Counted from the stretch's first letter, positions 24,673 to 35,983 are shown. The stretch is DNA of 64,000 nt from Empedobacter falsenii (GCF_019308355.1 NZ_JAAGKM010000003.1:95756-159755); one strand, 5' to 3'. Translations and numbers: made by a program. Notes: generated by a model from the sequence alone, not told the origin.

Positions 24673-27486
24673 TTAATTACCAAAACGTTTGATGTTAACT
24701 TTTCGCTCCTTAATTTTCAAAATAAGCGGTTCATATTCTGTATTTTGTTCCTTTTCTACCGTTACTTTATTCAAATATGTTTTTGCATAAACATGTTCTG
24801 GTAAACTATTTTCTACAAGATGAAACGTATAATTTCCGACAGGTAAAAAAGCTGTATATTCACCTCTATCATTTGTTTTAACTGTAAAAACCTGTCCATT
24901 TTCGTGATTAAAAATCAATGTAAATCCGAATAAATTTGCCGAAACCTGATACTCCAAATTTGAAGATAATTCATACTCAACTTTTCCTCTCACAATACCA
25001 GTTTGTTGCATTGGAATAGAAATAGAAGTCGTTTTCGCATTGATATTAACCGCGAAATCTTGTGCAAACCATTTTTGTCCAGGAAGTTTGATTATATAAT
25101 TACCATAAGGAACTTTTTTATACTTTATATTTCCTTCTAAATCTGTAATAAAGTTAGTTTCATTTATCTTCACATTACGACTATCAGCCACTTTATCACC
25201 TTCATCAAAAATACCATTTGCATTGTAATCATAAAACACAAACAAATTTAATGTTCCGTCTTTTACATCTGTCACAGTACGTTTCGCAGGCAAATTATAT
25301 TGTACACCAACTTGCAAATAAGTTTGTTTGCTATTCAATGTTTTCGAATCGTAATGGCTAAAATTCGTTTGTGTACTCACAATAAAATTATCAATTGGTT
25401 GATAATCCACAGAAGCTCCAAAAGTTAGGGTATTTCCAAAATTTTTGTCAATATTATAATAAGTAGAAACTGCCGTATTCAATTTTCTTTGAAAAAAGCT
25501 TTGACGAAAACTCGCCGAATTTGTAAAACGTTCTAATTGATGATTTAAATTATTCGTCGAATAAACCTCTGCAATCATCATACTTCCTCGTTGATAAATT
25601 GAGTTTAACTGAAAGTTTTTCACATTCCACGTTAATTGTCCATAAACAATTGGATCAACCTTACTCAATTCGTTTAGCTCAGAAAACCCTCCCAAAGCAT
25701 TCAACACCAACTGATGCACACGTGAATTAGACAACCAAGTAAATGTTCCGTTTAAATAAGTCGATTTAAAATCCATCGGCATGTACGTAAACGTCTCATA
25801 ATTCAGAATATTTGATTTTTCTATATTGAATTTTGGAGAAATCGAAAGATTAAAATGATTTGCTAATTTGAACGAAATTCCCGTCTCAAAACGCAACGTT
25901 TTCGACTCATTTGCTTGCATATAATTAATCAAATACGGATCGATAGATTTCGGATTGTTATTCGTAATCGTTAACGAAGACCACAACGAAAATTTAGAAA
26001 ACGTTCGTTGAAAACGCTGATTAAGATACAATGCTCCACGTCGCGTCCCCGGATAATATCCTGAGCTGTAATAATTGGAACTATAAAAATCAAATTTACC
26101 AATTGTTCCAGAAACATTTGCAGAAACTGATAATGAATTTTCGACATCATTTGTCTCTTTAAATTTTGACAAACCATACCCAAATTTCACCGAGTGATTC
26201 CACTTATTTGGCGTAATCCATTTGTAACCATTTGTCAAAACAAAGTCCGTTGTCGAATAATTTCTATCAAATAAAGCGGTTGTTTCTAATTCGTTTTTAT
26301 CTTTTATCAAAAATCGTCCATTCGCAAAAGTTGTGTTGCTATTCTTGAAAACATCGTTCGTCAAATCATCTAATAAATTATAATTTTTTTCGACCGTTCC
26401 GACTACAATTCGGTTATCATTCTTATCATAATTATTAAAAAACATCACTCCTCGTCCGTTAACTGGAATATCAAAATCGTTGTTATTGATTGATCCGATT
26501 AAAATTCCTTTGTCTTTGCGTTGATATTTCACCCAAGAATCTGTCAAAACCATGTCTTGATCGTTATTCCAAGTTGTTCCATTAATATTATATGCAAATT
26601 CATTCAACCCAACCGAAAATTCTTGATGCGCCATTAAATTATAATTCGCATTAGCAGAATTAATATCGCGAGCAGTTAATCGAACATAATTTGAAGAAAA
26701 ATTGGTCCAATTCTGATTTAGCATTGTTGGATCTATATACACACGATTGGAACTTGCATTCTGTATCGTAAAAAACACATTTCCTGCAAAATCTTTGGTC
26801 GTTGTATAACCCGAAACATTTGCCTGAAAACTTTCAATTTTCATCATATCGCGGTCTACATATTTAGAAAATCGAACAATTTTTTCTTGAAAAGCTTCAA
26901 CTATAAGTCGTTTGTTATTATAAGTATAACTTCCTCTGAAATCAGGAAGTACATTGGTTAACAAAATTTCTTCGGCTTGATTTCCCATATTCATTACTTT
27001 TAATTCATAATGAATAGAATCTCCTTCTTGACGGTAAAAAATATTACTCTGGACAGGAAAAATTTTGATGTTTCTCTTTTGCAAAACAACAACTGAAGTA
27101 ACAGATTTTCCTATTTCTTTTTTACTTAAAAAATCAATAATACTGAATTCTAAATCTAATTTTCCAGCCATTTGCGATTTACTCACCGTAAATTGCATAG
27201 GAATAAAAGCCTTCTTGTTTGGATTGATTTTTATTTGAAGATTATCTTGCGAATACGATTTTATAGCCGAAGGGATTTTAAGTGCCAGACGAGCATTTAT
27301 CGTATCATTGGTTGTATTTTCTAATTGAAGAATAACAGAAAAGTTGTTGCTATCTTCTAATTTAACTTCTTTTATTGTACTAAATTTCAATCCATTATTT
27401 ATAGTTTGAGCACGCAAATTTTGTCCGCTAACAAGGATAAGCAGTATAAAAAATACGCTTCGAAAATAATTGATTGAAAAGAACAT
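24673..27486 (-). CDS. Usher-like outer-membrane beta-barrel protein of a fimbrial operon
   Basis: 937 residues with a signal peptide (cleavage near NLRAQ). Residues about 30-240 form immunoglobulin-like domains (LEDSNNFSVILQLENTTNDT). The middle, about 250-745, is rich in alternating aromatic beta strands ending near LQVGVQYNLPAKRT, as in a large barrel. The C-terminal 180 residues hold two small beta-sandwich domains (FVFYDYNANGIFDEGD with a calcium-type loop, and GIVRGKVEYEL to VGNYTFHLVENS). Such C-terminal plug-like modules resemble those of chaperone-usher ushers. It lies six bases after the tip-like gene in an operon with pilin and PapD-like chaperone genes. The usher role is inferred from that context. 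Confidence 0.65.
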   Translation of the reverse strand: MFFSINYFRSVFFILLILVSGQNLRAQTINNGLKFSTIKEVKLEDSNNFSVILQLENTTNDTINARLALKIPSAIKSYSQDNLQIKINPNKKAFIPMQFTVSKSQMAGKLDLEFSIIDFLSKKEIGKSVTSVVVLQKRNIKIFPVQSNIFYRQEGDSIHYELKVMNMGNQAEEILLTNVLPDFRGSYTYNNKRLIVEAFQEKIVRFSKYVDRDMMKIESFQANVSGYTTTKDFAGNVFFTIQNASSNRVYIDPTMLNQNWTNFSSNYVRLTARDINSANANYNLMAHQEFSVGLNEFAYNINGTTWNNDQDMVLTDSWVKYQRKDKGILIGSINNNDFDIPVNGRGVMFFNNYDKNDNRIVVGTVEKNYNLLDDLTNDVFKNSNTTFANGRFLIKDKNELETTALFDRNYSTTDFVLTNGYKWITPNKWNHSVKFGYGLSKFKETNDVENSLSVSANVSGTIGKFDFYSSNYYSSGYYPGTRRGALYLNQRFQRTFSKFSLWSSLTITNNNPKSIDPYLINYMQANESKTLRFETGISFKLANHFNLSISPKFNIEKSNILNYETFTYMPMDFKSTYLNGTFTWLSNSRVHQLVLNALGGFSELNELSKVDPIVYGQLTWNVKNFQLNSIYQRGSMMIAEVYSTNNLNHQLERFTNSASFRQSFFQRKLNTAVSTYYNIDKNFGNTLTFGASVDYQPIDNFIVSTQTNFSHYDSKTLNSKQTYLQVGVQYNLPAKRTVTDVKDGTLNLFVFYDYNANGIFDEGDKVADSRNVKINETNFITDLEGNIKYKKVPYGNYIIKLPGQKWFAQDFAVNINAKTTSISIPMQQTGIVRGKVEYELSSNLEYQVSANLFGFTLIFNHENGQVFTVKTNDRGEYTAFLPVGNYTFHLVENSLPEHVYAKTYLNKVTVEKEQNTEYEPLILKIKERKVNIKRFGN

Positions 27487-27492
27487 ATTGTT

Positions 27493-28518
27493 TTACAAAG
27501 GTGTAATTGTGTACAGCAAAGAAGTTGAATAATTCCCCGGTTTGCTATTCAAAATTTTATTATCCGACGGAGTTGTATAATAAATAATATTATACTTTTT
27601 TGAAGCTGTTTTAGAACTATTCGTCATCAATGATTGATTGTAATTCGAAAGTTTTATAACCTTAGAAAGATTATTTGTTTCGATGTCTTTTATCTGAACA
27701 TTGATTGAATTTAATTCCAAATTCTGCGCATCACTTGATTGTAAATATTGATTAATCGACGAAACTTGAATATCGTAAGCTGTATCAGAAGAAACAATTA
27801 AGCCATTTTGATATTCTTTCTTCACACCATTTTTATAATCTTGTATCGTATTGAAAACCAATTCTCCATTTACAGCAGAACCATCGACCGCAATAGAAAG
27901 CGTCGGAACTGGTTCATAATTTCCGTTTGGACTAATTTGCATTTCAATCGAAAAAAGACTTTTACCAATCAGGGTTCCAAATTCATTCAATAAAGAAAAC
28001 TCGAATTGAATTGGATAATTGTTCCATGATTTTAGAGGATTTAGATATGCTCCTGCATCAATCACAATATCATAATTCAGTACAATTGCACCATATTTTC
28101 CTGCTGGTGTTGCAATTGTTAAAGGAGAATTTCGGATAAAATAATTTGGAGAAAAACTCATCGCGATGTTATTCTGAATAACTCCTAATTGATTTATTGT
28201 AGGATAATTCTCTGAATAATATTGAGAAGTTGTATAATTATTAAATTTTAGCTTCAGTTTTTCGACAGGAAATTCTTTTTTCTCAGAATTTACAATAGGC
28301 GAAACAACACGCGCAACTAAAGACCAATTTTTATAATTTAAAGCACCAGACATGTGCATTTCTACAGCCACAACATTAGCCGTCGTAACTCCATTACTTC
28401 CATTTACTTGCACCCAACCATTATTATGAGCATTTAACGTAAACTGAGCAGAAACTGCCATTGTCAACAATAATGTTATGGTTGAAACTATCTTCTGAAA
28501 CAAGTTACTATTTATCAT
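27493..28518 (-). CDS. Two-domain fimbrial tip/adhesin-like protein
   Basis: 341 residues with a signal peptide (cleavage near AVSAQ). The N-terminal domain, about 25-200, is beta-rich and unlike other genes here. The C-terminal domain, about 205-341, resembles the pilin encoded upstream: both have D-Y-x-N-G-V, then N-x-L-I-V-x-S, then V-x-S-x-N-x-x-L, and both end in Y-T-I plus two or three residues. A lectin-like domain joined to a pilin domain is the layout of tip adhesins such as FimH. The start overlaps the chaperone gene by 11 bases. Confidence 0.6.
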   Translation of the reverse strand: MINSNLFQKIVSTITLLLTMAVSAQFTLNAHNNGWVQVNGSNGVTTANVVAVEMHMSGALNYKNWSLVARVVSPIVNSEKKEFPVEKLKLKFNNYTTSQYYSENYPTINQLGVIQNNIAMSFSPNYFIRNSPLTIATPAGKYGAIVLNYDIVIDAGAYLNPLKSWNNYPIQFEFSLLNEFGTLIGKSLFSIEMQISPNGNYEPVPTLSIAVDGSAVNGELVFNTIQDYKNGVKKEYQNGLIVSSDTAYDIQVSSINQYLQSSDAQNLELNSINVQIKDIETNNLSKVIKLSNYNQSLMTNSSKTASKKYNIIYYTTPSDNKILNSKPGNYSTSLLYTITPL

Positions 28519-29314
28519 TTGAGAACGTCAATTCAGCAATTTTCAATTGATCATCTTTCTCAAAACTTAAAGTTGAGGTAACAATATACGAGCCTTTTGG
28601 CAAATCCTTTGGCAATGGTATATATACAATTCTTTTATCATTGGGTAAACTATAGAAAACTGCATCTTGCAATTTTGTTTGTTGACCATTTTCTTGATTA
28701 ATGATTTCATTTGTAATCGTTCCTTCGCTCCAAACATTTCCTTCATTGGAAATATTAAGCACCAAACGATTTTCAGTTTTATCGTAAACAAAATTTGTAA
28801 ACTCTACATTTGTATCACGTGCAATATTTAATCGTTGATAAATTTTGATACCTGTACGAATCGAGAATATAATATTTTCTCCACTTTTATTTTGTCCAGC
28901 AATCGGATTTGTTTGCGTGATGTACATCATTGCTGTATGCACACTCTCTGCATTTATCTTTTCAGGAACTTGCATCAGAACTTCTATTTCTTTTGATTCT
29001 TTTGGCAAAAGTGTAAATGTATTACTTGGTAAAACTGTGAGCCAGTTTGCATTACTTGTTGGTAAAGTATTAGGTTCAGAGACTACATTACCTCCAAACT
29101 CATCATACTTCCAATCATTAAAAGAAACTGACAACTCTAATGTATGTGCATCACTTACATTGGTTACCAAAATCTTTTTACGCTCAGACTCACCAGGATT
29201 TAACGCAAAATAAGTCCTTGGTGGACTTACAGTAATACCTGATTGTGCACTAATCTTAGTTGAAATGATTAATGCTAAAAAAGAAACGATTGTTAAAAAA
29301 CGAAGAACTTTCAT
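28508..29314 (-). CDS. PapD-like periplasmic pilus chaperone
   Basis: About 268 residues from the ATG at 29314; an upstream TTG two codons earlier is less likely. The signal peptide is cleaved near KISAQ. Two immunoglobulin-like domains follow: domain 1 has GITVSPPRTYFALNPGESER and ILVTNVSDAHTLELSVSFND, with SKEIEVLMQVPEKI late in the domain, which is the PapD N-domain pattern. Domain 2 has LVLNISNEGNVWSEGTI and PKGSYIVTSTLSFE. Such proteins donate a strand to pilin subunits in the periplasm and deliver them to the usher. It sits between the pilin and the tip gene. Confidence 0.75.
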   Translation of the reverse strand: MKVLRFLTIVSFLALIISTKISAQSGITVSPPRTYFALNPGESERKKILVTNVSDAHTLELSVSFNDWKYDEFGGNVVSEPNTLPTSNANWLTVLPSNTFTLLPKESKEIEVLMQVPEKINAESVHTAMMYITQTNPIAGQNKSGENIIFSIRTGIKIYQRLNIARDTNVEFTNFVYDKTENRLVLNISNEGNVWSEGTITNEIINQENGQQTKLQDAVFYSLPNDKRIVYIPLPKDLPKGSYIVTSTLSFEKDDQLKIAELTFSNDK

Positions 29315-29318
29315 AAGC

Positions 29319-29351
29319 AAAAAAAGAAGTGATATTTTTCAATACCACTTC
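29319..29351 (-). terminator. Intra-operon hairpin between pilin and chaperone genes
   Basis: On the minus strand, stem GAAGTGGTAT / ATATCACTTC (one G-U pair, loop of six) is followed at once by seven T. It lies 12 bases after the pilin stop and ends five bases before the chaperone ATG. This is a textbook intrinsic terminator inside the operon and would reduce transcription of the downstream genes relative to the pilin. Confidence 0.8.
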
Positions 29352-29363
29352 CTGTTTTTTATA

Positions 29364-29933
29364 TTATTGTGCCTCAATTGTATAAGTTACAGTAGTTGTA
29401 TAAACATTAGGATTCTCAACATTGTAATATTTGTTTACATAATCGTTGTTTCCTTTTCCGTTATACGCAACGTTGAATTTTAAATCTGTACCACCAACTT
29501 GGCTAGAAATCAAGTTTTTGTCTGATTTATCTAATGTAACTGCACTGAAAGTTGATCCTGATTGATTCCCTGTACCTAAAGTTGCTACTAAGTTAATTGT
29601 ATTTACATCGATTTTATCAGTTGTTCCGTCTTTTGTAAAAACTAAATTTTCATTTTCAGATTTTACTTTAACAGCAAAACCACCAGTACTATATACAATT
29701 AAGTGGTTGTTCATGTTTGATGTAACACCATTTAAATAATCTTTTTCAGATTTATACTCTAAATTAACTGTATTATCACCACCAATAACAATTGTTTGAA
29801 TTGGGTATAACATTACGTTTAATGTTGCTGTTGCTGTTTTAGGCCCAGGCCCAGGCGTAGTCGGATCTTGAGCGAAAGCTGTTCCAGAAACTAATCCACA
29901 GAAAATTGTTAAAAAAAATGCTAATTTTTTCAT
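29364..29933 (-). CDS. Putative major fimbrial subunit (pilin-like)
   Basis: 189 residues with a signal peptide (cleavage near TAFAQ). The mature protein begins with a Pro/Gly stretch, then an alternating polar/hydrophobic strand (TATATLNVMLYPIQTIVI) that could act as the donor strand. The core has VNLEYKSEKDYLNGVTSN, NHLIVYSTGGFAVKVKSENE and a final TTVTYTIEAQ. It has no membrane segment. It is first in a four-gene operon with chaperone, tip-like and usher-like genes, and a terminator-like hairpin follows it. It resembles DUF4402 or spore-coat-U type subunits in size and pattern, but the family call is inference. Confidence 0.65.
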   Translation of the reverse strand: MKKLAFFLTIFCGLVSGTAFAQDPTTPGPGPKTATATLNVMLYPIQTIVIGGDNTVNLEYKSEKDYLNGVTSNMNNHLIVYSTGGFAVKVKSENENLVFTKDGTTDKIDVNTINLVATLGTGNQSGSTFSAVTLDKSDKNLISSQVGGTDLKFNVAYNGKGNNDYVNKYYNVENPNVYTTTVTYTIEAQ

Positions 29934-30026
29934 GATTTTATAATTTGTTAAAAATTTATTAAAAAATATTTGTTAAACAATCTGGTAGTTTATATATTTA
30001 TAATTGGTTATTCTCAAATTCCATTG

Positions 30027-30034
30027 CAAATCTA
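30027..30034 (-). promoter_or_regulatory. -7 element for the fimbria-like operon
   Basis: TAGATTTG on the minus strand matches TAnnTTTG, about 94 bases before the pilin ATG. The -33 region has only TTTTTTA, so activation by the neighbouring AraC-type regulator is plausible. Confidence 0.5.
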
Positions 30035-30103
30035 GAAGTTGTTTTTGTTCTAAAAAAGATTAAATCATACCAAAAGATGATGAAAAACGACATTTCTAAC
30101 TAT

Positions 30104-30967
30104 TTAATTCGGAGTACTTTGTCTGAATTTAGTCGGAGAAATCCCCGTGTTTTTCTTAAAAAACGCAGTAAAATTGGTTTCTTGAAGGAAATTGAGTTCC
30201 AGCGCAATCTCTTTTATTGACATTTTTGAGTTGACTAATAAAATCTTTGCATTTTTCATCAATTCTTCAACAATCATTCCTTTTGCTGTTTTTCCAAAAA
30301 CGATTTGAGTTGCTTTATCTAACCTTCTTTTTGTAATAAAAAGTTTATCACTGTAAAAAGATACTTGTTTATTTTCCTTGACATTTTCTTGCAAAAGTTT
30401 TTTGAATTTTGTCGCAAGTTCTACATCAAAATCATCTTGTATAAATTGGCTTTGCATATCAAATGTTTCCATTTGACCATTGATAATAATACGTTCCAAA
30501 AGATTATGAGCAAGCTTCATATCTAATTCATTTTCGAATGCAGTAAAGAAATATTGCAAATAATTAGCCTCAAAAATTGGAGCAGAACAAATTGTATTCT
30601 CAACAATATTTATAATATCTCGCGAAAAAAGTGTAGAATTTTCTAACTTCAAGTTCTCTTCGATTGATTTTGAATAAAATTCTTGTTTAAAAACAATATA
30701 ATAAGCATCAGTACGAGTAGTTTGTTTCACAAATTCTTGAGAGATATTGGGAGCTATAAAAAGAAAATGGTTTTTAGGAATCGAATATTCTTTTCCATTT
30801 ATTTTATGAACAAATTTTTTAGAACCAGACCAGATTATTCCAAAATACTCATCAACAGATAACTCTTTTCTCAATTTTTCTGTATGTTGGATATCATTCA
30901 ATTCAAATGCAGTTATACCTACATCAAAAACCAAATTATTATAAACATTTCGATTATTGAACAACAT
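30104..30967 (-). CDS. AraC-family transcriptional regulator
   Basis: 287 residues. The N-terminal part is a cupin-like sensory domain (KFVHKINGKEYSIPKNHFLF). The C-terminal hundred residues carry two helix-turn-helix motifs, with VSFYSDKLFITKRRLDKATQ and the AraC signature MSIKEIALELNFLQETNFTAFFKKNTGISP. It lies upstream of the fimbria-like operon on the same strand, 170 bases away, and is a candidate local regulator. A -7 element TAATTTTG is at 31001-31008 on the minus strand. The inducer is unknown. Confidence 0.9.
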   Translation of the reverse strand: MLFNNRNVYNNLVFDVGITAFELNDIQHTEKLRKELSVDEYFGIIWSGSKKFVHKINGKEYSIPKNHFLFIAPNISQEFVKQTTRTDAYYIVFKQEFYSKSIEENLKLENSTLFSRDIINIVENTICSAPIFEANYLQYFFTAFENELDMKLAHNLLERIIINGQMETFDMQSQFIQDDFDVELATKFKKLLQENVKENKQVSFYSDKLFITKRRLDKATQIVFGKTAKGMIVEELMKNAKILLVNSKMSIKEIALELNFLQETNFTAFFKKNTGISPTKFRQSTPN

Positions 30968-31138
30968 ACGTCTATACTATTTTATCAGTGTTATCAATGC
31001 AAAATTACACCATTTTTAATCAAATCACTTGATATAAACCAAGTTATAATTTTAGTGCTCCAAAAATAATAAAATACAATATGCTATTTAAGTATTTTAA
31101 AAAATTAACTAAAAAAGGAAGCTTATTTTTAATGAATA

Positions 31139-31170
31139 AAAAAAGTCTCAATAAATATTGAGACTTTTAA
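31139..31170. terminator. Terminator after deoC
   Basis: Stem AAAAGTCTCAATA (31141-31153) / TATTGAGACTTTT (31156-31168), with A and T runs outside, 26 bases past the deoC stop on the minus strand. Confidence 0.75.
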
Positions 31171-31193
31171 ATGTATTTTAATGTAGAAATTTT

Positions 31194-31937
31194 CTAATAA
31201 CCTTTTGCTCCTTGCCCTCCTTTTAAAATCGCCAATGCAGACGATGTTCCAATTCTTTTCACGCCTAAAGCGATCATTTTTTCAGCTTCTTCTGTTGTGC
31301 GAACTCCGCCAGAAGCTTTCACTGGAAGCGAACCTGAATTTTCAAGCATCAATTTAATAACATGCTCGTTTGCTCCATTTGGTTCTCCATTTTCAGTTTT
31401 ATAAAAACCTGTAGAAGATTTTACAAAAACTTTTGATGCATTTTCTTCACCTGCTTTCTCTAAAACAGTATCACGAATTAATTGTGTTATACCAACAATC
31501 TGTTCATCTGTTAAAGCAGCAGTTTCGATAATCCATTTTACAACTTTACCTTCACGCAATGCGACTAATGTTGCAGCTTCTACTTCTTCTTTTACTTTAT
31601 CACTATCACCTTTTTTGAACGCTTCGTAGTTTACTACAAAATCTAATTCATCGGCTCCATCAGCAATTGCTTTTTGCGCTTCTCTCAACTTTTCATTCAA
31701 ATCGTAAGTCCCTTCAGGAAAGCCAATTACAGTTCCCAAAACAACATTCGATTTTTTCTCATCCAATAATTCACGAACTGATCTTACATAATCAGGACGA
31801 ATCATTACCGCATAGATATCATTATCAATAGCTTCTTGTGCTAACTTATGCACCATCTCTAATGTATCAGAATTCGAAATACCTGCTTGTTCAGGTGTTT
31901 TAAGATACGTCGAGTCTAAATATTGATTAATATTCAT
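31194..31937 (-). CDS. deoC: Deoxyribose-phosphate aldolase
   Basis: 247 residues, a class I aldolase (TIM barrel) that splits 2-deoxyribose 5-phosphate into glyceraldehyde 3-phosphate and acetaldehyde. The Schiff-base Lys is in KVFVKSSTGF, with acidic and basic partners in GADELDFVVNYEAFKKGD and LPVKASGGVRT. It belongs to deoxynucleoside catabolism. It lies nine bases downstream of an Lrp-type regulator on the same strand. The ending GGQGAKGY is typical of the long bacterial form. Confidence 0.96.
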   Translation of the reverse strand: MNINQYLDSTYLKTPEQAGISNSDTLEMVHKLAQEAIDNDIYAVMIRPDYVRSVRELLDEKKSNVVLGTVIGFPEGTYDLNEKLREAQKAIADGADELDFVVNYEAFKKGDSDKVKEEVEAATLVALREGKVVKWIIETAALTDEQIVGITQLIRDTVLEKAGEENASKVFVKSSTGFYKTENGEPNGANEHVIKLMLENSGSLPVKASGGVRTTEEAEKMIALGVKRIGTSSALAILKGGQGAKGY

Positions 31938-31946
31938 CTTTGTATA

Positions 31947-32420
31947 TTAAAGTTTTATTTGTCTATCTATTGGTTGTTCCAACGAAATTATAGTTTCTGT
32001 ACGTGTAACGCCATCAATTTGCTGAATTTTTTTGTTCAACACATTCATTAAATGTAGATTATCACGACTCAAAATTTTAAGGAAAATCCCATAATTTCCT
32101 GTTGTAAAATGAGCTTCCACTACTTCTGGAATTTCTTCCAAAGCTTTCACAACTAATTTATAAGAAGAAGGTTTGTCCATAAAAACACCAACAAATGACA
32201 TCGTTGAATAACCTAAAATTGCTGGATTTACAATTACTTTAGTTGAATCAATCACACCAGAAGCTTCTAACTTCTTGATGCGTTGATGAACAGCCGTATT
32301 TGAGATACCCAACTCCTTTGCCAATTGAGAAACAGGTATGTTTGCATTATCCATAAACGCATTCAGAATCAATTTATCGATTCCATCAATCTCTACCTGA
32401 CCATTTTCGTGGATTCTCAC
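31947..32420 (-). CDS. Lrp/AsnC-family transcriptional regulator
   Basis: 157 residues. The N-terminal winged helix has DKLILNAFMDNANIPVSQLA and KELGISNTAVHQRIKKLEASGVI; the C-terminal RAM domain follows (GYSTMSFVGVFMDKP, VVEAHFTTGNYGIFLKI). Such regulators bind amino acids and act as octamers. It is upstream of and cotranscribed with deoC. A -7 element TAAATTTG lies at 32444-32451 on the minus strand, 24 bases before the ATG and overlapping the end of the preceding nuclease gene. Confidence 0.93.
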   Translation of the reverse strand: MRIHENGQVEIDGIDKLILNAFMDNANIPVSQLAKELGISNTAVHQRIKKLEASGVIDSTKVIVNPAILGYSTMSFVGVFMDKPSSYKLVVKALEEIPEVVEAHFTTGNYGIFLKILSRDNLHLMNVLNKKIQQIDGVTRTETIISLEQPIDRQIKL

Positions 32421-32448
32421 CTATTCTTAAAATTATACCGCTACAAAT

Positions 32449-33438
32449 TTAATATTTTAAAATGGTATAAACGGGAAAATGGTCGCTATATCCACCGAAA
32501 TATTTTCCGCCAACAAAAGTTCTGAATGGCAAACCAGTTGATTTTCCGCCTGTATTCTTCAAAAAATCAGCATCAAAAATATCTGTTTTTATATATTCTA
32601 AATTTGATTGAGAAGCAAAAAATCCTTTCGAAAAAAGCTGTTGATCAAACAACATCCATTGTTTTCTAAAAATCATCGAACCCCTTTTATACGATTGTAG
32701 ACTGACCATTGGATTGAATAATTCATTTCGGTTTATCTCTTCTTTTTTTGAGCGTGTATCCAATTCATCAATTAAGTCAGAATTTGTTGGAGCATCATTA
32801 AAATCTCCCATCATAACAATTTTCTCCGAATAATTTTCGGTTAACAAATCGTTAATTCTTTTTCGAATCGTTTTAAAAATATGTTGACGCTTTAATTGAT
32901 TGATTTCTTTATCAATTTTAGAAGGTAAATGAACAATAAAAAGATGAACAATTTCGCCAACTAAAATTCCTTTTACATACAAAATATCACGTGTATAAGA
33001 TTTCGTATCATACTGATCTTTAAAGATAAATCTAATTGGTTCGCTTTCTAGAACTTCAAAAAATTGTTGACGATAAATTAATCCAACATTTATTTTTCGT
33101 TCGTCTAATGATTCATATAAAAGTGTTTTATAATCGCCATCTTTCAAAAAATCATTTTGAATCAAATCTTGCAAAACCTCTTCATTTTCAACCTCAGCCA
33201 AACCAACCAAATATGGCAACTCATTTGTTTCTAATTTGCCAATTTTAGAGATGCAAAATGCAATCTTATTCACCTTTGTATCGTAACGATTATCTTTCCA
33301 TTTGATAAAATTACTTGGCAAAAAAGATTTGTCTGATGATTTAGAATAAAAATTTTCGACATTATAAAATGCGATTGTCGCTAAATTTTGTTTCAAAAGA
33401 ATTGTTTTATGCAAAATTAAGAAAGAAACTAAGTTCAT
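32449..33438 (-). CDS. EEP-family endonuclease/phosphatase (second paralogue)
   Basis: About 329 residues from the ATG at 33438. Earlier in-frame starts (33522, 33498) lie upstream of a -7-like CACTTTTG at 33480-33487 and are less likely. The EEP motifs are complete: FYNVENFY, VGLAEVENEE, NVGLIYR, VHLPSKID, MGDFNDAP and SDHFPVYTIL. The C-terminal motif is nearly the same as in the secreted nuclease at 17383-18588, so the two are paralogues, but this one shows no convincing signal peptide. The substrate is unknown (DNA, RNA or another phosphodiester). Confidence 0.8.
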   Translation of the reverse strand: MNLVSFLILHKTILLKQNLATIAFYNVENFYSKSSDKSFLPSNFIKWKDNRYDTKVNKIAFCISKIGKLETNELPYLVGLAEVENEEVLQDLIQNDFLKDGDYKTLLYESLDERKINVGLIYRQQFFEVLESEPIRFIFKDQYDTKSYTRDILYVKGILVGEIVHLFIVHLPSKIDKEINQLKRQHIFKTIRKRINDLLTENYSEKIVMMGDFNDAPTNSDLIDELDTRSKKEEINRNELFNPMVSLQSYKRGSMIFRKQWMLFDQQLFSKGFFASQSNLEYIKTDIFDADFLKNTGGKSTGLPFRTFVGGKYFGGYSDHFPVYTILKY

Positions 33439-33652
33439 AAAAATTGGTTTCTTAAGAAGAATTAAAAAGACGATTTTTTCAAAAGTGAACTTATACATGA
33501 AGTTGAAAAAAAAATCAATCAAAAATTATCAACTTGAACAATTTTCTTTCAATAAATTATCAACTTGACGACCTATCAAAAATCATGTTAAATATTATAC
33601 TAAAATTAGTGTAAATGATTGATTTATGGTCAACTTAATCTGCTAAATATTG

Positions 33653-33660
33653 TATATTTG
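33653..33660 (+). promoter_or_regulatory. -7 promoter element for icd
   Basis: TATATTTG, an exact TAnnTTTG match, lies 88 bases before the ATG in the 226-base gap. No clear TTTG box at the normal distance. Confidence 0.55.
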
Positions 33661-33742
33661 CAAAGTTTGCAGTTTCTGCATTCAAAATTGAAAAAATGTA
33701 TTTTTAATTGACTATTATTAAAATAGTCTCAAAAAAATTTAA

Positions 33743-35959
<2,217 letters not shown>

Positions 35960-35983
35960 TCCAACAACATTTCTTTATAAATT

